From the NCBI RefSeq assembly GCF_016907015.1, contig NZ_JAFBBE010000009.1, positions 1 to 64,000 of the forward strand: DNA of 64,000 bases, read 5' to 3'. The translations under genes and the position numbers were made by a program. Below are positions 28,864 to 38,042 of the stretch, piece after piece. The notes below the pieces were generated by a model. It did no database searches, was not told where the DNA came from, and worked only from the letters and a program-made list of their open reading frames with translations. The DNA is from Oceanisphaera litoralis. GTDB lineage: Bacteria > Pseudomonadota > Gammaproteobacteria > Enterobacterales > Aeromonadaceae. How positions within the stretch are numbered: the stretch's first letter is position 1; each line of letters begins with the position of its first letter.

Positions 28864-29043
28864 ATGCTTAAGACCCACAAAGCACATGTGAAATGCTTCA
28901 AGGCCGCGCAGCAGTGGAAGAACAAGCGTACCCCCGTGTTTGTTTCCCGTGTATCTGAGCAAGCCCTTGATACTCTTGCCAAGCAATCTATGAAAAAGAT
29001 CAAAGAAGCAAGCAAGGAACCTGCTATCTTTGTCGAAATCTAA
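28864..29043 (+). CDS. Putative antitoxin of a YafO-type toxin (59 residues)
   Basis: 59 residues, rich in Lys (MLKTHKAHVKCFKAAQQWK...), ending FVEI. I do not recognise the family from sequence; it is assigned as antitoxin because it is small, lies immediately upstream, and overlaps the start of the YafO-like toxin by 14 bases. E. coli YafN is longer (97 residues, Phd-like), so this would be a different or shortened antitoxin. Ribosome site TAGGCGA at ~28855 is weak. Confidence 0.6.
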   Translation: MLKTHKAHVKCFKAAQQWKNKRTPVFVSRVSEQALDTLAKQSMKKIKEASKEPAIFVEI

Positions 29044-29479
29044 TCGACCCAGGGTTTTCCGGCTCAAATTCTTTTCTGAAGATAACACCTCAGATCCTCA
29101 ACTGGAGGCAGAGAAGGAAAAGCTGTTTCAAGACTTTAAGGTATACATTCTCGCCGGCCGTCACCTGTCCGATACCTTCCATCACCCCTTTGGGCGTGAT
29201 GAGCTGTATGATCATTTCCACACTCCTGCTTCGGTCAGGCAAGCCGCACTGAGGCATGTGCACATTGTGCCTATTGGTCAGGTAAGGCCATACCGGAGAG
29301 CACGCAAGTTCAAGGCAACTTCAGACGTACATCTGGTTTACTGTATCGACAGCCTTACCGGACATGTGTGTGCACTGTCATTGATAAAACCTGCCCATGA
29401 CTTAGCACGCGATGCCAATTTCCTAAGTAATCTGGCCACTCTGGCTGAACAATTCTACCGACAGGCTCCGGAACTGTAG
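29030..29479 (+). CDS. yafO: YafO-family mRNA interferase toxin
   Basis: 149 residues from TTG 29030 (E. coli YafO is 132). Matches the YafO pattern: FGRDELYD (~55), HVHIVPIG (~77), HLVYC (~103), and the C-terminal IKPAHDLARDANF (~123). YafO cleaves mRNA in association with translating ribosomes. The rare TTG start and the overlap with the upstream small gene are typical of keeping toxin synthesis coupled to antitoxin. Flanked on both sides by repeat arrays. Confidence 0.72.
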   Translation: MSKSNRPRVFRLKFFSEDNTSDPQLEAEKEKLFQDFKVYILAGRHLSDTFHHPFGRDELYDHFHTPASVRQAALRHVHIVPIGQVRPYRRARKFKATSDVHLVYCIDSLTGHVCALSLIKPAHDLARDANFLSNLATLAEQFYRQAPEL

Positions 29480-29810
29480 ATATGCCCGGGCAAAGAACAG
29501 CGGCCGGCCAAGGCATCATTGTAAGTCATGGTGAGCCTACAAGGCGCCGCTTTAGCCGGCGCAAACCTACAAACAACGCCACATCTGCAGAATCGGCGCC
29601 GCCTGATCCGGCAGCTGAAGCGCCGGCTACAAAACCCACGGCACCGATGTTTGGATTAGGCTGTAGATACCGCTTTAGCTGGCGCGAATCTGCAAACGGT
29701 GCGCTGTCTGCAGCATCGGTGTCGTCTGCTCCGGCAGCTGAAGCGCCGGCTACAAAAACATGGCTCCGTGTGATGCCTGCAGGATCGGCGCCGGCTGCAA
29801 AACATGGCAC
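29480..29810 (+). repeat. REP-like array between the YafO-type and HipA-type modules
   Basis: A unit at ~29539-29660, a diverged unit at ~29661-29765 (CTGTAGATACCGCTTTAGC), and a short remnant to ~29805. Same orientation as the arrays at 23055 and 28561. A 236-codon open frame crosses the array and the antisense of hipB; its first half is translated repeat and it is not a gene. Confidence 0.8.
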
Positions 29811-30128
29811 CTATGGTGCTGTCTCACTACTTTCGGTCAGCAACTTTTTCATCAATGCCGGATTTCGTGGCAATAAACCGGCCTTGAGGCCGAACGGTTT
29901 GAATATGGCGTTAAGCACCGCCAGCGAAGGGCTGCCGGCGTCTCGCTCTATGTCCGACAGGGTGCGCCGGCTCACTCCCACCAGGGTTGCGTATTCGGTT
30001 TGTGACATGTTCAGCAGATCTTTTCTGAGGGTTCGTAGTAGCTGGCCTTCGGTGATCTCGCCGGTGAAAAGCCGAGTCAGCAGGGCTATCAGCAGGGCTT
30101 CTCGTTCATTGGAACTCGGTTTTTTCAT
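29811..30128 (-). CDS. hipB: HipB-like XRE-family antitoxin/repressor
   Basis: 105 residues from the ATG at 30128, which overlaps the hipA stop as ATGA (an ATG at 30140 would overlap more). A helix-turn-helix of the XRE type spans ~46-66: SQTEYATLVGVSRRTLSDIE. An N-terminal helical extension precedes it. It would bind and neutralise the HipA-like kinase and repress the operon. The gene follows the toxin gene, opposite to the hipB-hipA order of E. coli. Confidence 0.82.
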   Translation of the reverse strand: MKKPSSNEREALLIALLTRLFTGEITEGQLLRTLRKDLLNMSQTEYATLVGVSRRTLSDIERDAGSPSLAVLNAIFKPFGLKAGLLPRNPALMKKLLTESSETAP

Positions 30129-31480
30129 GGCAGCTTCCAACGGTTCAGTTTTTCGTCCAGATAATCAAACCCCATTACCGGCATGCGGATAATGCTGTCG
30201 GGCACACCTCTGCCCTGAAGTCGCTGCTTGAGTCCACTCAATTGCCGGACCAGCGCTCCCAGCTCGGCCATCAGCTGTGCCGGCTCCACCAAATCCGCCA
30301 GGCGTTCGGCAATAGCCTGCCAATTGTAATTCCCTCCTTCCTCCAGCGGACTGCCCCAGGTGGTGGTGCGTGGCACCATTTCCGGATCCGCTTTCATGGG
30401 CGCAAAATCATAGATGGGCGAGAGCCAGATGCCGTCCGGCTTTTTCAGTAAGGCGGTATTGCGACCATGATTGTCCGAGTTGCCAAACACCACATTCAGC
30501 AGATCCCGCTTGACCCACTCAATAACAAACCCTTGCCGGTTGAACGTCTCTCCCTGTTCCGTTACCCGGTATTGTTGTTCCAGCAAGCGAATCAGCTGCC
30601 GCAATGTTTCTTCGTGGTTCAGGTAACTACCCGGCGCTTTATTCAGCACCGAATAAACGGATTCCAGGCCATAGTGGGCAAGCTGACCGTTTAGCATTGC
30701 CACATCAAATCGAGGCAACCAGAGTGAGGGAAAACGCTCGCCCTCTATCAGCTGCATGCCCTGGGTACTGATGGTACTGATACCCAGGCTATGCAGTTCC
30801 TGATAATAGTGGTATTCGGCGCGCAGAATATCGCTGTCGATGGTGCTGCGATTATTACGAGGAAACTTGACCAGATAATGGGTATCCGGGTTGTGCAGAT
30901 CATCCTGAAAGGTATCTATCCAGACTTCGTTGCGGTCTGAACAGCGGAGCAGCAATTTGGGGGCCTCGCCACCGGCACCGGTGGCGCCACCGCTGGCGGC
31001 TCCCATTTGCTGGGCATATTCCAGAAAATCCGTGTTGCGTTCCACCACTTCAGCCATGGGAAAACGCCGTTGTTTAAGGCCGCTGCCGGCGGGTAATTCG
31101 GGCAATGATTCTTTGATGCGCAAGTTGCCAACCGGCGCTATGGTTCCCCTGCACAGCAACTCTGTGTCTTGTTTATCCGGTGGCGTGTTACCAAGCCCCA
31201 GCTGACTTACCCAATAGCGGCGGGCCGCACCGGCGGGCATGATGTCGTCAAGAAAGCCAAACCAGGTGGGCGAGTCGTGGGGTATCATCAGTTCAATGGG
31301 CAAAACCAGGCTGCAGGCATGCTCATCATCACTTCGCAGCCATTGCAGGGCATAGTCAAACTCGTACCCCAACCGCACCGATCCACCTCTGCCCAGCTGT
31401 GGCTGTTTAAGGGTCAGCTCGGCCGCATCATGCCAGGCTCCCTGGTGGAAAATCTGAATGGTCAGCTCGATAGGATTCAT
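30125..31480 (-). CDS. hipA: HipA-family serine/threonine kinase toxin
   Basis: 451 residues. The N-terminal subdomain has SPTWFGFLDDIMP (~70); the central segment LVKFPRNN (~218) supplies the ATP Lys; the catalytic loop is FGNSDNHGRNTALL (~345, Asp and Asn); the metal motif is PIYDFAPM (~370). HipA toxins phosphorylate aminoacyl-tRNA synthetases and cause growth arrest. A residue stretch GAASGGATGAGGE (~158) is low-complexity. The gene overlaps hipB by four bases, and a candidate operator lies upstream at 31531-31550. Confidence 0.85.
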   Translation of the reverse strand: MNPIELTIQIFHQGAWHDAAELTLKQPQLGRGGSVRLGYEFDYALQWLRSDDEHACSLVLPIELMIPHDSPTWFGFLDDIMPAGAARRYWVSQLGLGNTPPDKQDTELLCRGTIAPVGNLRIKESLPELPAGSGLKQRRFPMAEVVERNTDFLEYAQQMGAASGGATGAGGEAPKLLLRCSDRNEVWIDTFQDDLHNPDTHYLVKFPRNNRSTIDSDILRAEYHYYQELHSLGISTISTQGMQLIEGERFPSLWLPRFDVAMLNGQLAHYGLESVYSVLNKAPGSYLNHEETLRQLIRLLEQQYRVTEQGETFNRQGFVIEWVKRDLLNVVFGNSDNHGRNTALLKKPDGIWLSPIYDFAPMKADPEMVPRTTTWGSPLEEGGNYNWQAIAERLADLVEPAQLMAELGALVRQLSGLKQRLQGRGVPDSIIRMPVMGFDYLDEKLNRWKLP

Positions 31481-31501
31481 AACACAACCATGAGAAGATT
31501 A

Positions 31502-31577
31502 TTGCTCAACAATAACATGAATGGCCCACATTGAGCAAAAATATACTCAAAATGTAGTTTTATTTTTATTTTTGAGC
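31502..31577 (-). promoter_or_regulatory. Candidate HipB operator region
   Basis: Directly upstream of hipA is an inverted repeat TTGAG-N10-CTCAA (31531-31535 and 31546-31550), with further half-sites TTGCTCAA at 31502-31509 and TTGAGCAA at 31572-31579. The region is AT-rich, as expected for a promoter. Known HipB operators are spaced inverted repeats of similar size but different sequence; the assignment to HipB is inference. Confidence 0.5.
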
Positions 31578-31821
31578 AATATTTTGCATATCTTTATTTT
31601 GGAGAATAGCTGTTCTGTGCGTATAAAGATGCAAGCGCGAATTTGCAAACAACGCCATATCTGCAGGATCGGCATCGTCTGCTCCGGCAGCTGAAGCGCC
31701 GGCTACAAAAACACGGCACCGAGAAATAAAAAACCCGGCGCCTGGCCGGGTTTGATGTTTATTTAAAAGGTATTTAAAAGGGGTCGGAGTCATTTAAAAA
31801 ATGACTCCGACCCCTTTTTTG
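31561..31821. repeat. Intergenic repeats and hairpins between hipA and htpG
   Basis: About 260 bases without a gene. It holds the right part of a ~120-base repeat unit (31630-31720), a short hairpin AACCCGGCGCCTGGCCGGGTT (31729-31749), and the long hairpin at 31776-31818 listed separately. Confidence 0.7.
31776..31818. terminator. Perfect 20-bp hairpin after htpG
   Basis: Arms AAAAGGGGTCGGAGTCATTT (31776-31795) and its exact complement (31799-31818), loop AAA. It lies 3 bases past the htpG stop, and T-runs flank both arms, so it can end transcription in either direction. Its design (GGGGTC...GACCCC) parallels the longer hairpin at 39352-39404. Confidence 0.75.
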
Positions 31822-33744
31822 TTAACCCAGCAGCAGGCGGTTGATGCGGGCCACGAAGGCGGCGGGGTCTTTCAGGCCGCCCTGTTCGGCCAGCTGGGCC
31901 TGCTCCAACAGCAGCTGGGACCATTCGTTGAACTGTTCGCCCTCTGCCAGGGTTTCCAGTTTTTTCACCAGAGTGTGCTCGGGGTTCAGCTCCAGAATGT
32001 ACTTCTGCTCCGGCACCGGCTGGCCGGCAGAGCGCATCAGCTTGATCATCTGGGTGCTCATGTCATGCTCGCCGGCCACCACGCAGGACGGGGTGCTGGT
32101 GAGACGATGGGTCAGACGTACTTCCTTGATATCGTCACCCAGGGCAGTTTTTACCCGCTCCAGCAGCGGCGCCAGGGCTTCTTTCGCTTCTTCCTGGGCC
32201 TTCTTGGTCTCTTCGTCGTCCAGCTCGCCCAGGTCCAGCTCACCCTTGGTCACGGACACGAACTGCTTGTCCTTGAAGTCGCTCAGGTGGTTCATCAGCC
32301 ACTCGTCGACCCGCTCCCACATCAGCAGCACTTCGATGCCCTTCTTCTTGAAGATTTCCAGGTGCGGGCTGTGGCTGGCGGCGGCGTAGCTGTCGGCGGT
32401 GATGTAGTAGATTTTGTCCTGACCTTCCTTCATGCGGCCGAGGTAGTCGTCCAGCGATACGGTCTGGGCGTCGGCGTCGTTATGGGTGCTGGCGAAGCGC
32501 AGCAGACCGGCGATTTGCTCGCGATTGCCGTAGTCTTCGGCCGGGCCTTCTTTCAGCACGTTGCCGAATTCTTTCCAGAAACCCTGGTATTTTTCGGCGT
32601 CGTTCTTCGCCATCTGCTCCAGCATGGTCAGCACCCGCTTGCTGCAGGCCTTGCGCAGCTGGGCGGTGATCTTGTTGTCCTGCAGGATCTCGCGCGACAC
32701 GTTCAGCGGCAGATCGTTGGAGTCGAGCACCCCTTTCACGAACCGCAGGTAGGTGGGCATGAACTGCTCGGCGTCATCCATGATGAACACCCGCTGCACA
32801 TACAGCTTGAGGCCGTGGCTCTGATCCCGGTTCCACATGTCGAACGGCGCCTTGGCGGGCACATACAGCAGGCTGGTGTATTCCTGGTTGCCTTCCACCT
32901 TGTTGTGGCTCCAGGCCAGGGCGTCCTGATAGTCGTGGGAGATGTGCTTGTAGAACTCCTGGTATTCTTCGTCGCTCACTTCACCCTTGGAACGGGTCCA
33001 CAGGGCGGTGGCCTTGTTCACCTGCTCCCATTCGCCGTCGGTGGCGGCAGAAGTAACGGTGCCGTCTTCATCGGTCTGCTCGGGCTCGCCGTCTTTCCAC
33101 ATTTCCACGGCGATGCTGATGTGATCGGAATACTTGCCGATGATGCTGCGCAGGCGCCAGTCATCGAGGAATTCCAGCTCGGCTTCACGCAGGTGCAGTA
33201 TCACGTCGGTGCCGCGACCGGGCTTGTCGATGTCGGCCACGGTGAAGCTGCCGTCACCGTCGGACTCCCAACGCACACCGCGGTCGCTGGGCTGACCGGC
33301 GGCACGGCTGAGCACGGTGACCTTGTCGGCCACGATAAAGGCGGAGTAGAAGCCCACGCCGAACTGGCCGATCAGCTGGGAGTCTTTGGCCTGATCGCCG
33401 GACAACTGACCGAAGAAGGCCTTGGTGCCGGACTTGGCGATGGTGCCCAGGTGCTCGATGACCTCGTCCCGGCTCATGCCGATGCCGTTGTCGGAGATGG
33501 TCAGGGTCTTGTTGTCTTTGTCCAGCACCAGGCGTACCCGCAGCTTGCCGTCGGCTTCGTAGAGTTCGCTGTCGGACAGCGCCTTGAAGCGCAGCTTGTC
33601 GGCGGCATCGGCGGCGTTGGACACCAGCTCGCGCAGAAACACCTCTTTATTGGAATAGAGGCTGTGGGCCATCAGGTTGAGCAGTTGTTTGACTTCGGTT
33701 TGAAAACCATGAGTTTCGGTATGCACAGCTTCTGACATCTTCAT
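31822..33744 (-). CDS. htpG: Molecular chaperone HtpG (Hsp90)
   Basis: 640 residues (E. coli 624). ATP-dependent dimeric chaperone. The N-terminal GHKL ATPase is clear: [12 protein letters not shown] (Glu/Asn), [21 protein letters not shown]. The middle domain has the catalytic Arg region and [14 protein letters not shown]; a C-terminal dimerisation domain ends the protein. A small insert with [15 protein letters not shown] is near 240. A perfect sigma-32 promoter lies upstream, so it is heat-induced. Confidence 0.97.
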   Translation of the reverse strand: MKMSEAVHTETHGFQTEVKQLLNLMAHSLYSNKEVFLRELVSNAADAADKLRFKALSDSELYEADGKLRVRLVLDKDNKTLTISDNGIGMSRDEVIEHLGTIAKSGTKAFFGQLSGDQAKDSQLIGQFGVGFYSAFIVADKVTVLSRAAGQPSDRGVRWESDGDGSFTVADIDKPGRGTDVILHLREAELEFLDDWRLRSIIGKYSDHISIAVEMWKDGEPEQTDEDGTVTSAATDGEWEQVNKATALWTRSKGEVSDEEYQEFYKHISHDYQDALAWSHNKVEGNQEYTSLLYVPAKAPFDMWNRDQSHGLKLYVQRVFIMDDAEQFMPTYLRFVKGVLDSNDLPLNVSREILQDNKITAQLRKACSKRVLTMLEQMAKNDAEKYQGFWKEFGNVLKEGPAEDYGNREQIAGLLRFASTHNDADAQTVSLDDYLGRMKEGQDKIYYITADSYAAASHSPHLEIFKKKGIEVLLMWERVDEWLMNHLSDFKDKQFVSVTKGELDLGELDDEETKKAQEEAKEALAPLLERVKTALGDDIKEVRLTHRLTSTPSCVVAGEHDMSTQMIKLMRSAGQPVPEQKYILELNPEHTLVKKLETLAEGEQFNEWSQLLLEQAQLAEQGGLKDPAAFVARINRLLLG

Positions 33745-33775
33745 GTTCCTTGCTTGGGTTTGACTTCTGTACAGA

Positions 33776-33803
33776 AGATGGGGTTGGCCGAAGGGATTTC
33801 AAG
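33776..33803 (-). promoter_or_regulatory. Sigma-32 (heat-shock) promoter of htpG
   Basis: On the minus strand, -35 CTTGAAA (33797-33803), a 13-base spacer, and -10 CCCCATCT (33776-33783). This equals the E. coli RpoH consensus (CTTGAAA, N11-16, CCCCATNT). It lies about 32 bases before the htpG ATG. Confidence 0.88.
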
Positions 33804-34191
33804 GGCAAATAGAAAAAAGCGGTAAGCGACACATTTGCAGAAGCCGTTTTTCGTAGGGTCGATTTCAATCGACCAAGGTGCCATCGAGGAACGCCTTCGG
33901 TCGAATAAATTCGACCCTACGAGACTTTGAGTGTTCTTTGTGGATTCGCGCCGGCTAAAGCGGCGCCTTGAAACACAAACCGTGGTGCCTGTCGTAGGGT
34001 CGAATTCATTCGACCACATCGTTACATGATGGAACGGCAGGTCCATTGAAATGGACCCTACGAGATAGACAGGCGGCGGCTTTGTAGCCAGCGCTTTAAC
34101 TGCCGGGGCAGACGGCACCGATGCTGCAGGCACAGTGCCGCTTGCAGAGTGTGTTTTGCCCCTAACCCTTCCCCCTCACCCCTTACGCACA
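33804..34191. repeat. Intergenic GTAGGGTCGA elements and inverted REP-like fragments
   Basis: Between htpG and fadJ. Two paired elements: GTAGGGTCGATTTCAATCGACC at ~33853 with ATTCGACCCTAC at ~33909; and GTAGGGTCGAATTCATTCGA at ~33994 with ATGGACCCTACGAG at ~34051. They are the intergenic relatives of the repeats inside kpsC. Between and after them are inverse-orientation pieces of the ~120-base unit (33947-33970, 34078-34140). Then a C-rich stretch (CCCTTCCCCCTCACCCC) precedes the fadJ stop. No gene seen. Confidence 0.8.
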
Positions 34192-36372
34192 TCAATAATA
34201 ACTGCCGCCACTTTCTGCCAGTTTGCGCAGGGGCTCGCAGGGCGCGAAGCGGGCGCCGTATTTGCGCGCGTATTCGTCCATTTTATCCACCACAGACTGA
34301 ATGCCCTGCTGGTGCATGAAAAAGAAAGGGCCGCCGTTGAAGGGCGGGAAGCCGATGCCGAACACGGCACCGATGTCGCCGTCCCGGGCCGAGGCAATCA
34401 CGCCCTCGTCCAGGGTCAGCGCCGCTTCGTTCAGCATCGAGAGTACGCAGCGTTCGGCCAGCTCCTGGGCCGGCAGTCGGCGCCGGGGCTTGATGCCCAA
34501 CAAGGCATACAGGCTCTCGTCCACCGGCTTGTGTTTGCCTTTCTTGTCCTTTTTTCCCTTCTGGCCTTTCTTGTCATGACAATAAAAACCGCGCCCGTTC
34601 TTCTTGCCGTGCCGCTTGTCGGCCAGCAGCTTGCCGAAGACGTCGGGGGCGGTGAAGCGTTCACCCAGTTCCCGCGCCAGAACGAGCGAGATCTTGGCCG
34701 CCACGTCGATGCCCACTTCGTCCAGCAGGGTCAGGGCCCCCACCGGAAAACCGTAATCCAGCAGGGCACTGTCGATGGCCTCGATGGGCTCGCCTTCCAG
34801 CAGCAGCCGCGCCGCCTCGTTGAGGTAGGGGGCCAGTATGCGGTTAACGTAAAAGCCGGCCTTGTCCTGCACCACTATCGGGGTTTTGCCCTGGGCCCGG
34901 GCCAGTGTCAGCGCCGTGGCCACTGTAACAGGGCTGGTGCCTGCATGGGGAATGATTTCCGCCAGCGGCATCTTGTGCACCGGGCTAAAGTAATGCAGGC
35001 CCACGACCTGCCCGGGCCGGGTCGCGCCGTCGGCTATCTGGTGAATGGGCAGCGACGAGGTATTGGTGGCAAAAATGGTGTGTGCCGGGCAGTTCGCCTC
35101 CACCTCGGCCACCATTTGCCGCTTGACCTCCAGATCTTCAAACACCGCCTCCACCACCAGATCGACCCGCTCGAAGCCGGAGTAATCCAGGGTGCCGGTG
35201 ATCCGCGCCAGCTGTCGTTTCATCTCGCTGTCGCGCAGCTGTTTTTTCTTCACCTTCGGCGCCAGCAAACCGTGGGCATTGGCCATGGCCTGATTGATGC
35301 CCTGGTTGGAAATATCCTTGATGCGCACCGGTAACCCGGCCTTGGTGGCCGTCACAAAGGCGATGCCGCCACCCATGAGGCCGCCGCCCAGCACGCCGAT
35401 GCGGGCCAGCCGGTTTGGCTCTGCTCCCTGCCAGCGGGTTTCCTTCTTCATCTCGGTGGTGGCAAAAAACAGCTGGCGCAAGGCCGCCGACTCCGGGCTC
35501 ATCACCAGCTCGCCAAAGGCCTCCGCTTCGGCGGCCAGCCCCTGGTCCATGCCCCGCTCATAACCGGTACGCACCACCTGCAGCAGACGCGCCGGCGCCG
35601 GGTACTTGCCGCGGGTTTTATGCCGCAGGGTGCCGAGTGCCTTGTCGAACACCAGCTTGCGACCGAGGGGGTTGGCCGTAAGCAGCAGGGTTTTCAGGTC
35701 TTTTTTGCGAGAGCGTGTCGGTTTGCCCTGGCGCGCCAGCTCAATGGCCGTTTGCAACAGTATGCTCTGGGGCACCATGTCATCCACCAGCCCGGCCTTC
35801 AGCGCTTGTCTGGGCCGTAACTGTTTGCCGGTCAGCATCATATCCAGTGCCCGGGGCAGCCCCACCAGTCGGGGCAGCCGCTGGGTGCCGCCGGAGCCCG
35901 GTATCAACCCCAACTGCACTTCCGGCAGTCCCAGGCGGGTGTTGTCGTCGTCGCTGCACACCCGGCCATGACAGGCCAACGCCAGCTCCAGGCCGCCGCC
36001 CAGGCAGGGGCCGTGAATGGCGGCAATCAGCGGTATCTCGAGCGCTGCCAGCCGGTTGAAAATCTGCTGTCCGGCCCGGGACAGGGCCTCGGCCTGTTCG
36101 GCGCTGGTGCAGTCGTTAAGCATGTGCACGTCGGCACCGGCAATAAAGGAGTCGGCTTTGCCCGAACACAGCACCAGGCCCCGAATAGCACGGTCGGCGG
36201 CCACCTCGGTCAGTATGGCCTGTATTTCGTCAACGAAGCTGGCACGCAGGGTGTTCATGCGCTCGCCCGGCACGTCCATGGTGATGATGCCGATGCCGTC
36301 CTCGATACGCAGGCTGAAGGTGGAAGGGTTCACCTGTTCGGTCCTTGTCTCGGTCATAACGTCGGTCATCAT
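34192..36372 (-). CDS. fadJ: Fatty-acid oxidation complex alpha subunit (enoyl-CoA hydratase/3-hydroxyacyl-CoA dehydrogenase)
   Basis: 726 residues (E. coli FadJ 714). N-terminal crotonase domain with the oxyanion-hole segments [10 protein letters not shown] and [14 protein letters not shown], and [15 protein letters not shown]. The dehydrogenase domain starts ~318 with [14 protein letters not shown] and has the catalytic [16 protein letters not shown] Lys-rich loop ([15 protein letters not shown]) occurs near 615. It overlaps fadI by four bases; gene order fadI-fadJ and similarity favour FadJ over FadB. Confidence 0.93.
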   Translation of the reverse strand: MMTDVMTETRTEQVNPSTFSLRIEDGIGIITMDVPGERMNTLRASFVDEIQAILTEVAADRAIRGLVLCSGKADSFIAGADVHMLNDCTSAEQAEALSRAGQQIFNRLAALEIPLIAAIHGPCLGGGLELALACHGRVCSDDDNTRLGLPEVQLGLIPGSGGTQRLPRLVGLPRALDMMLTGKQLRPRQALKAGLVDDMVPQSILLQTAIELARQGKPTRSRKKDLKTLLLTANPLGRKLVFDKALGTLRHKTRGKYPAPARLLQVVRTGYERGMDQGLAAEAEAFGELVMSPESAALRQLFFATTEMKKETRWQGAEPNRLARIGVLGGGLMGGGIAFVTATKAGLPVRIKDISNQGINQAMANAHGLLAPKVKKKQLRDSEMKRQLARITGTLDYSGFERVDLVVEAVFEDLEVKRQMVAEVEANCPAHTIFATNTSSLPIHQIADGATRPGQVVGLHYFSPVHKMPLAEIIPHAGTSPVTVATALTLARAQGKTPIVVQDKAGFYVNRILAPYLNEAARLLLEGEPIEAIDSALLDYGFPVGALTLLDEVGIDVAAKISLVLARELGERFTAPDVFGKLLADKRHGKKNGRGFYCHDKKGQKGKKDKKGKHKPVDESLYALLGIKPRRRLPAQELAERCVLSMLNEAALTLDEGVIASARDGDIGAVFGIGFPPFNGGPFFFMHQQGIQSVVDKMDEYARKYGARFAPCEPLRKLAESGGSYY

Positions 36373-37679
36373 GCTGCCTCCAGTACCATGGCCACGCCCA
36401 GGCCACCGGCGGCGCAGGCGGTGGTCAATGCCAGGCCGCCGCCGCGACGGTTAAGCTCTCTCAGGGTTTGGGTGATGATGCGCACGCCGGTGGCGGCAAA
36501 GGGATGACCATAGGCCAGGGAGCCACCCAGTACGTTGAACCTGCTCATATCCACCTCGCCGATGGCCCGGGCCCGGTTGAGTTCGCGCTCGGCAAAGGTG
36601 GCGCTTGCAAACAGCTTGAGGTTGGCCAGGGTCTGGGCGGCAAAGGCCTCGTGCATGTCAATGAGATCCATGTCCGCCAGGGTGCAACCGGCGCGATCCA
36701 AAGCCTGCGGCGTGGCATAGGCCGGGCCCAGCAGCATGTCGTGCCGTACCGCTATGGCCGCATAGGCATAACTGCGCAGGTAGCCAAGCGGCGCCAGACC
36801 CAGCTCCTTTGCCCGGCTTTCGGTCATCATCAGCACGGCGGCGGCGCCATCGGTCAGGGGCGTGCTGTTGCCGGCGGTCACGGTGCCGTGCCGGCGGTCG
36901 AAGGCGGGTCTGAGCTTGCCGTAATCGGCCAGGCTGGATTCGGTACGAATGTTGTTGTCCTGCTCGAAGGCGGCCTTGAACGGCGGCACATAAGCGGCCA
37001 TGACTTCGTCCGTCAGCCGGCCCTGCTGCCAGGCCTGGCTGGCCAGTTGATGCGAACGATGCGCCAGTTCATCCTGGGCCCGGCGGTCGATGCCGTGACT
37101 CTTGGCCATCTGTTCGGCGGTCTGCCCCATCGACAGGCCGGTGGAGTATTCCGCCACCGCCGGCGGTACCAGCGCCAGATCCCCGAGTTTCAACCGACGC
37201 AGTATCGCCAGCCTGGCGCCGAAGGATCTGGCCTTGCTCACATCCAGCAGCGCCTCGGCCAGCCGGGCGGACACCCCGACCGGCAACACCGAGGAAGAGT
37301 CGGCCCCCCCGGCAATACCTGCCTGCACCTGCCCGGCCAGCATCGACTCGGCCAGGCTGGATACCGCCTGAAAGCTGGTGGCACAGGCGCGGGTCACGCT
37401 GTAGGCGTCGGTATTCACCGGCAGTTCTGTGCCCAGCACGATTTCCCGGGCAATGTTGGGGGCCCTGGGCATCTGTATCACCTGGCCGAACACCAGTTGC
37501 TGCACCTCGGTCGCCGCCATGGGCGTGCGTGCCAGCAGTTCGTTCACCACCATGGTGCCCAGCTCCAGCGCCGGTATGCCACGCAAGGCGGTAGCCTGGC
37601 GGGCGAACGGCGTTCTCAGCCCCGAAACGATGGCGATGCGATCGCCCTGACGGGTCGTTAGCGGATTCGTCGACGACAT
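36369..37679 (-). CDS. fadI: Acetyl-CoA C-acyltransferase (3-ketoacyl-CoA thiolase)
   Basis: 436 residues, matching E. coli FadI. Thiolase for the last step of beta-oxidation. The acyl-enzyme Cys is in [13 protein letters not shown] (~100), the His in [10 protein letters not shown] (~388), and the second Cys in [16 protein letters not shown] near the end. First gene of the fadIJ pair, transcribed leftwards, with a FadR-type palindrome upstream. Confidence 0.95.
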   Translation of the reverse strand: MSSTNPLTTRQGDRIAIVSGLRTPFARQATALRGIPALELGTMVVNELLARTPMAATEVQQLVFGQVIQMPRAPNIAREIVLGTELPVNTDAYSVTRACATSFQAVSSLAESMLAGQVQAGIAGGADSSSVLPVGVSARLAEALLDVSKARSFGARLAILRRLKLGDLALVPPAVAEYSTGLSMGQTAEQMAKSHGIDRRAQDELAHRSHQLASQAWQQGRLTDEVMAAYVPPFKAAFEQDNNIRTESSLADYGKLRPAFDRRHGTVTAGNSTPLTDGAAAVLMMTESRAKELGLAPLGYLRSYAYAAIAVRHDMLLGPAYATPQALDRAGCTLADMDLIDMHEAFAAQTLANLKLFASATFAERELNRARAIGEVDMSRFNVLGGSLAYGHPFAATGVRIITQTLRELNRRGGGLALTTACAAGGLGVAMVLEAA

Positions 37680-37765
37680 GTAGGCTCCTTGTTATCGCCC
37701 GTACGTTATAGCCATCAGTTACAAGCCATCGGTCACAGGCCCCGAGTGATCAGCCTGACATCAAA

Positions 37766-37778
37766 GAGGTCTGACCTC
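37766..37778 (-). promoter_or_regulatory. FadR-type operator upstream of fadIJ
   Basis: GAGGTCTGACCTC is a perfect palindrome around a central T and contains the FadR core GGTCNGACC; flanks AA...AA also fit the 17-base site. It lies 87 bases before the fadI start. Repression by FadR and release by acyl-CoA is the expected regulation. Confidence 0.72.
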
Positions 37779-38042
37779 AACTTCATCTTAACAACGGCAT
37801 GTCCGGTTTTAAACAGTCGATTGAAAATATTGATAGCCGATAAATGAGGGATTATCCGTCACTATAATGGCGTTTTTTACCGCAACATCGGCACCGATAA
37901 CACCAGGGTCTGTTGACCGTTCGCCATCAATCATTATTCGCACGCGACTTTAAGTGTGAGTAGACTGAATTGAGCCACCCTGTTGTGACGGTGAACTTGT
38001 AACGGTGAACTTGTAACGGTGAACGATTTGTAACGGTGAACG
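37779..38042. other. Intergenic region between fadI and the sigma gene
   Basis: AT-rich DNA probably carrying divergent promoters. At 37985-38045 a 14-17 base unit (GTAACGGTGAACTT) is repeated four times and the last copy includes the ATG of the sigma gene. No other gene is visible. Confidence 0.6.

Noticed and set aside
29482-30192. 236-codon plus-strand open frame
   Set aside because: Its first half is translated REP-like repeat and its second half antisense of hipB.
31801-33735. 644-codon open frame on the plus strand
   Set aside because: Antisense of htpG; His/Gln/Leu-rich low-complexity translation with no domain, and htpG is unambiguous.
34135-37661. Long plus-strand open frames (34135-35334, 36468-37661 and others)
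   Set aside because: Antisense shadows of fadJ and fadI.
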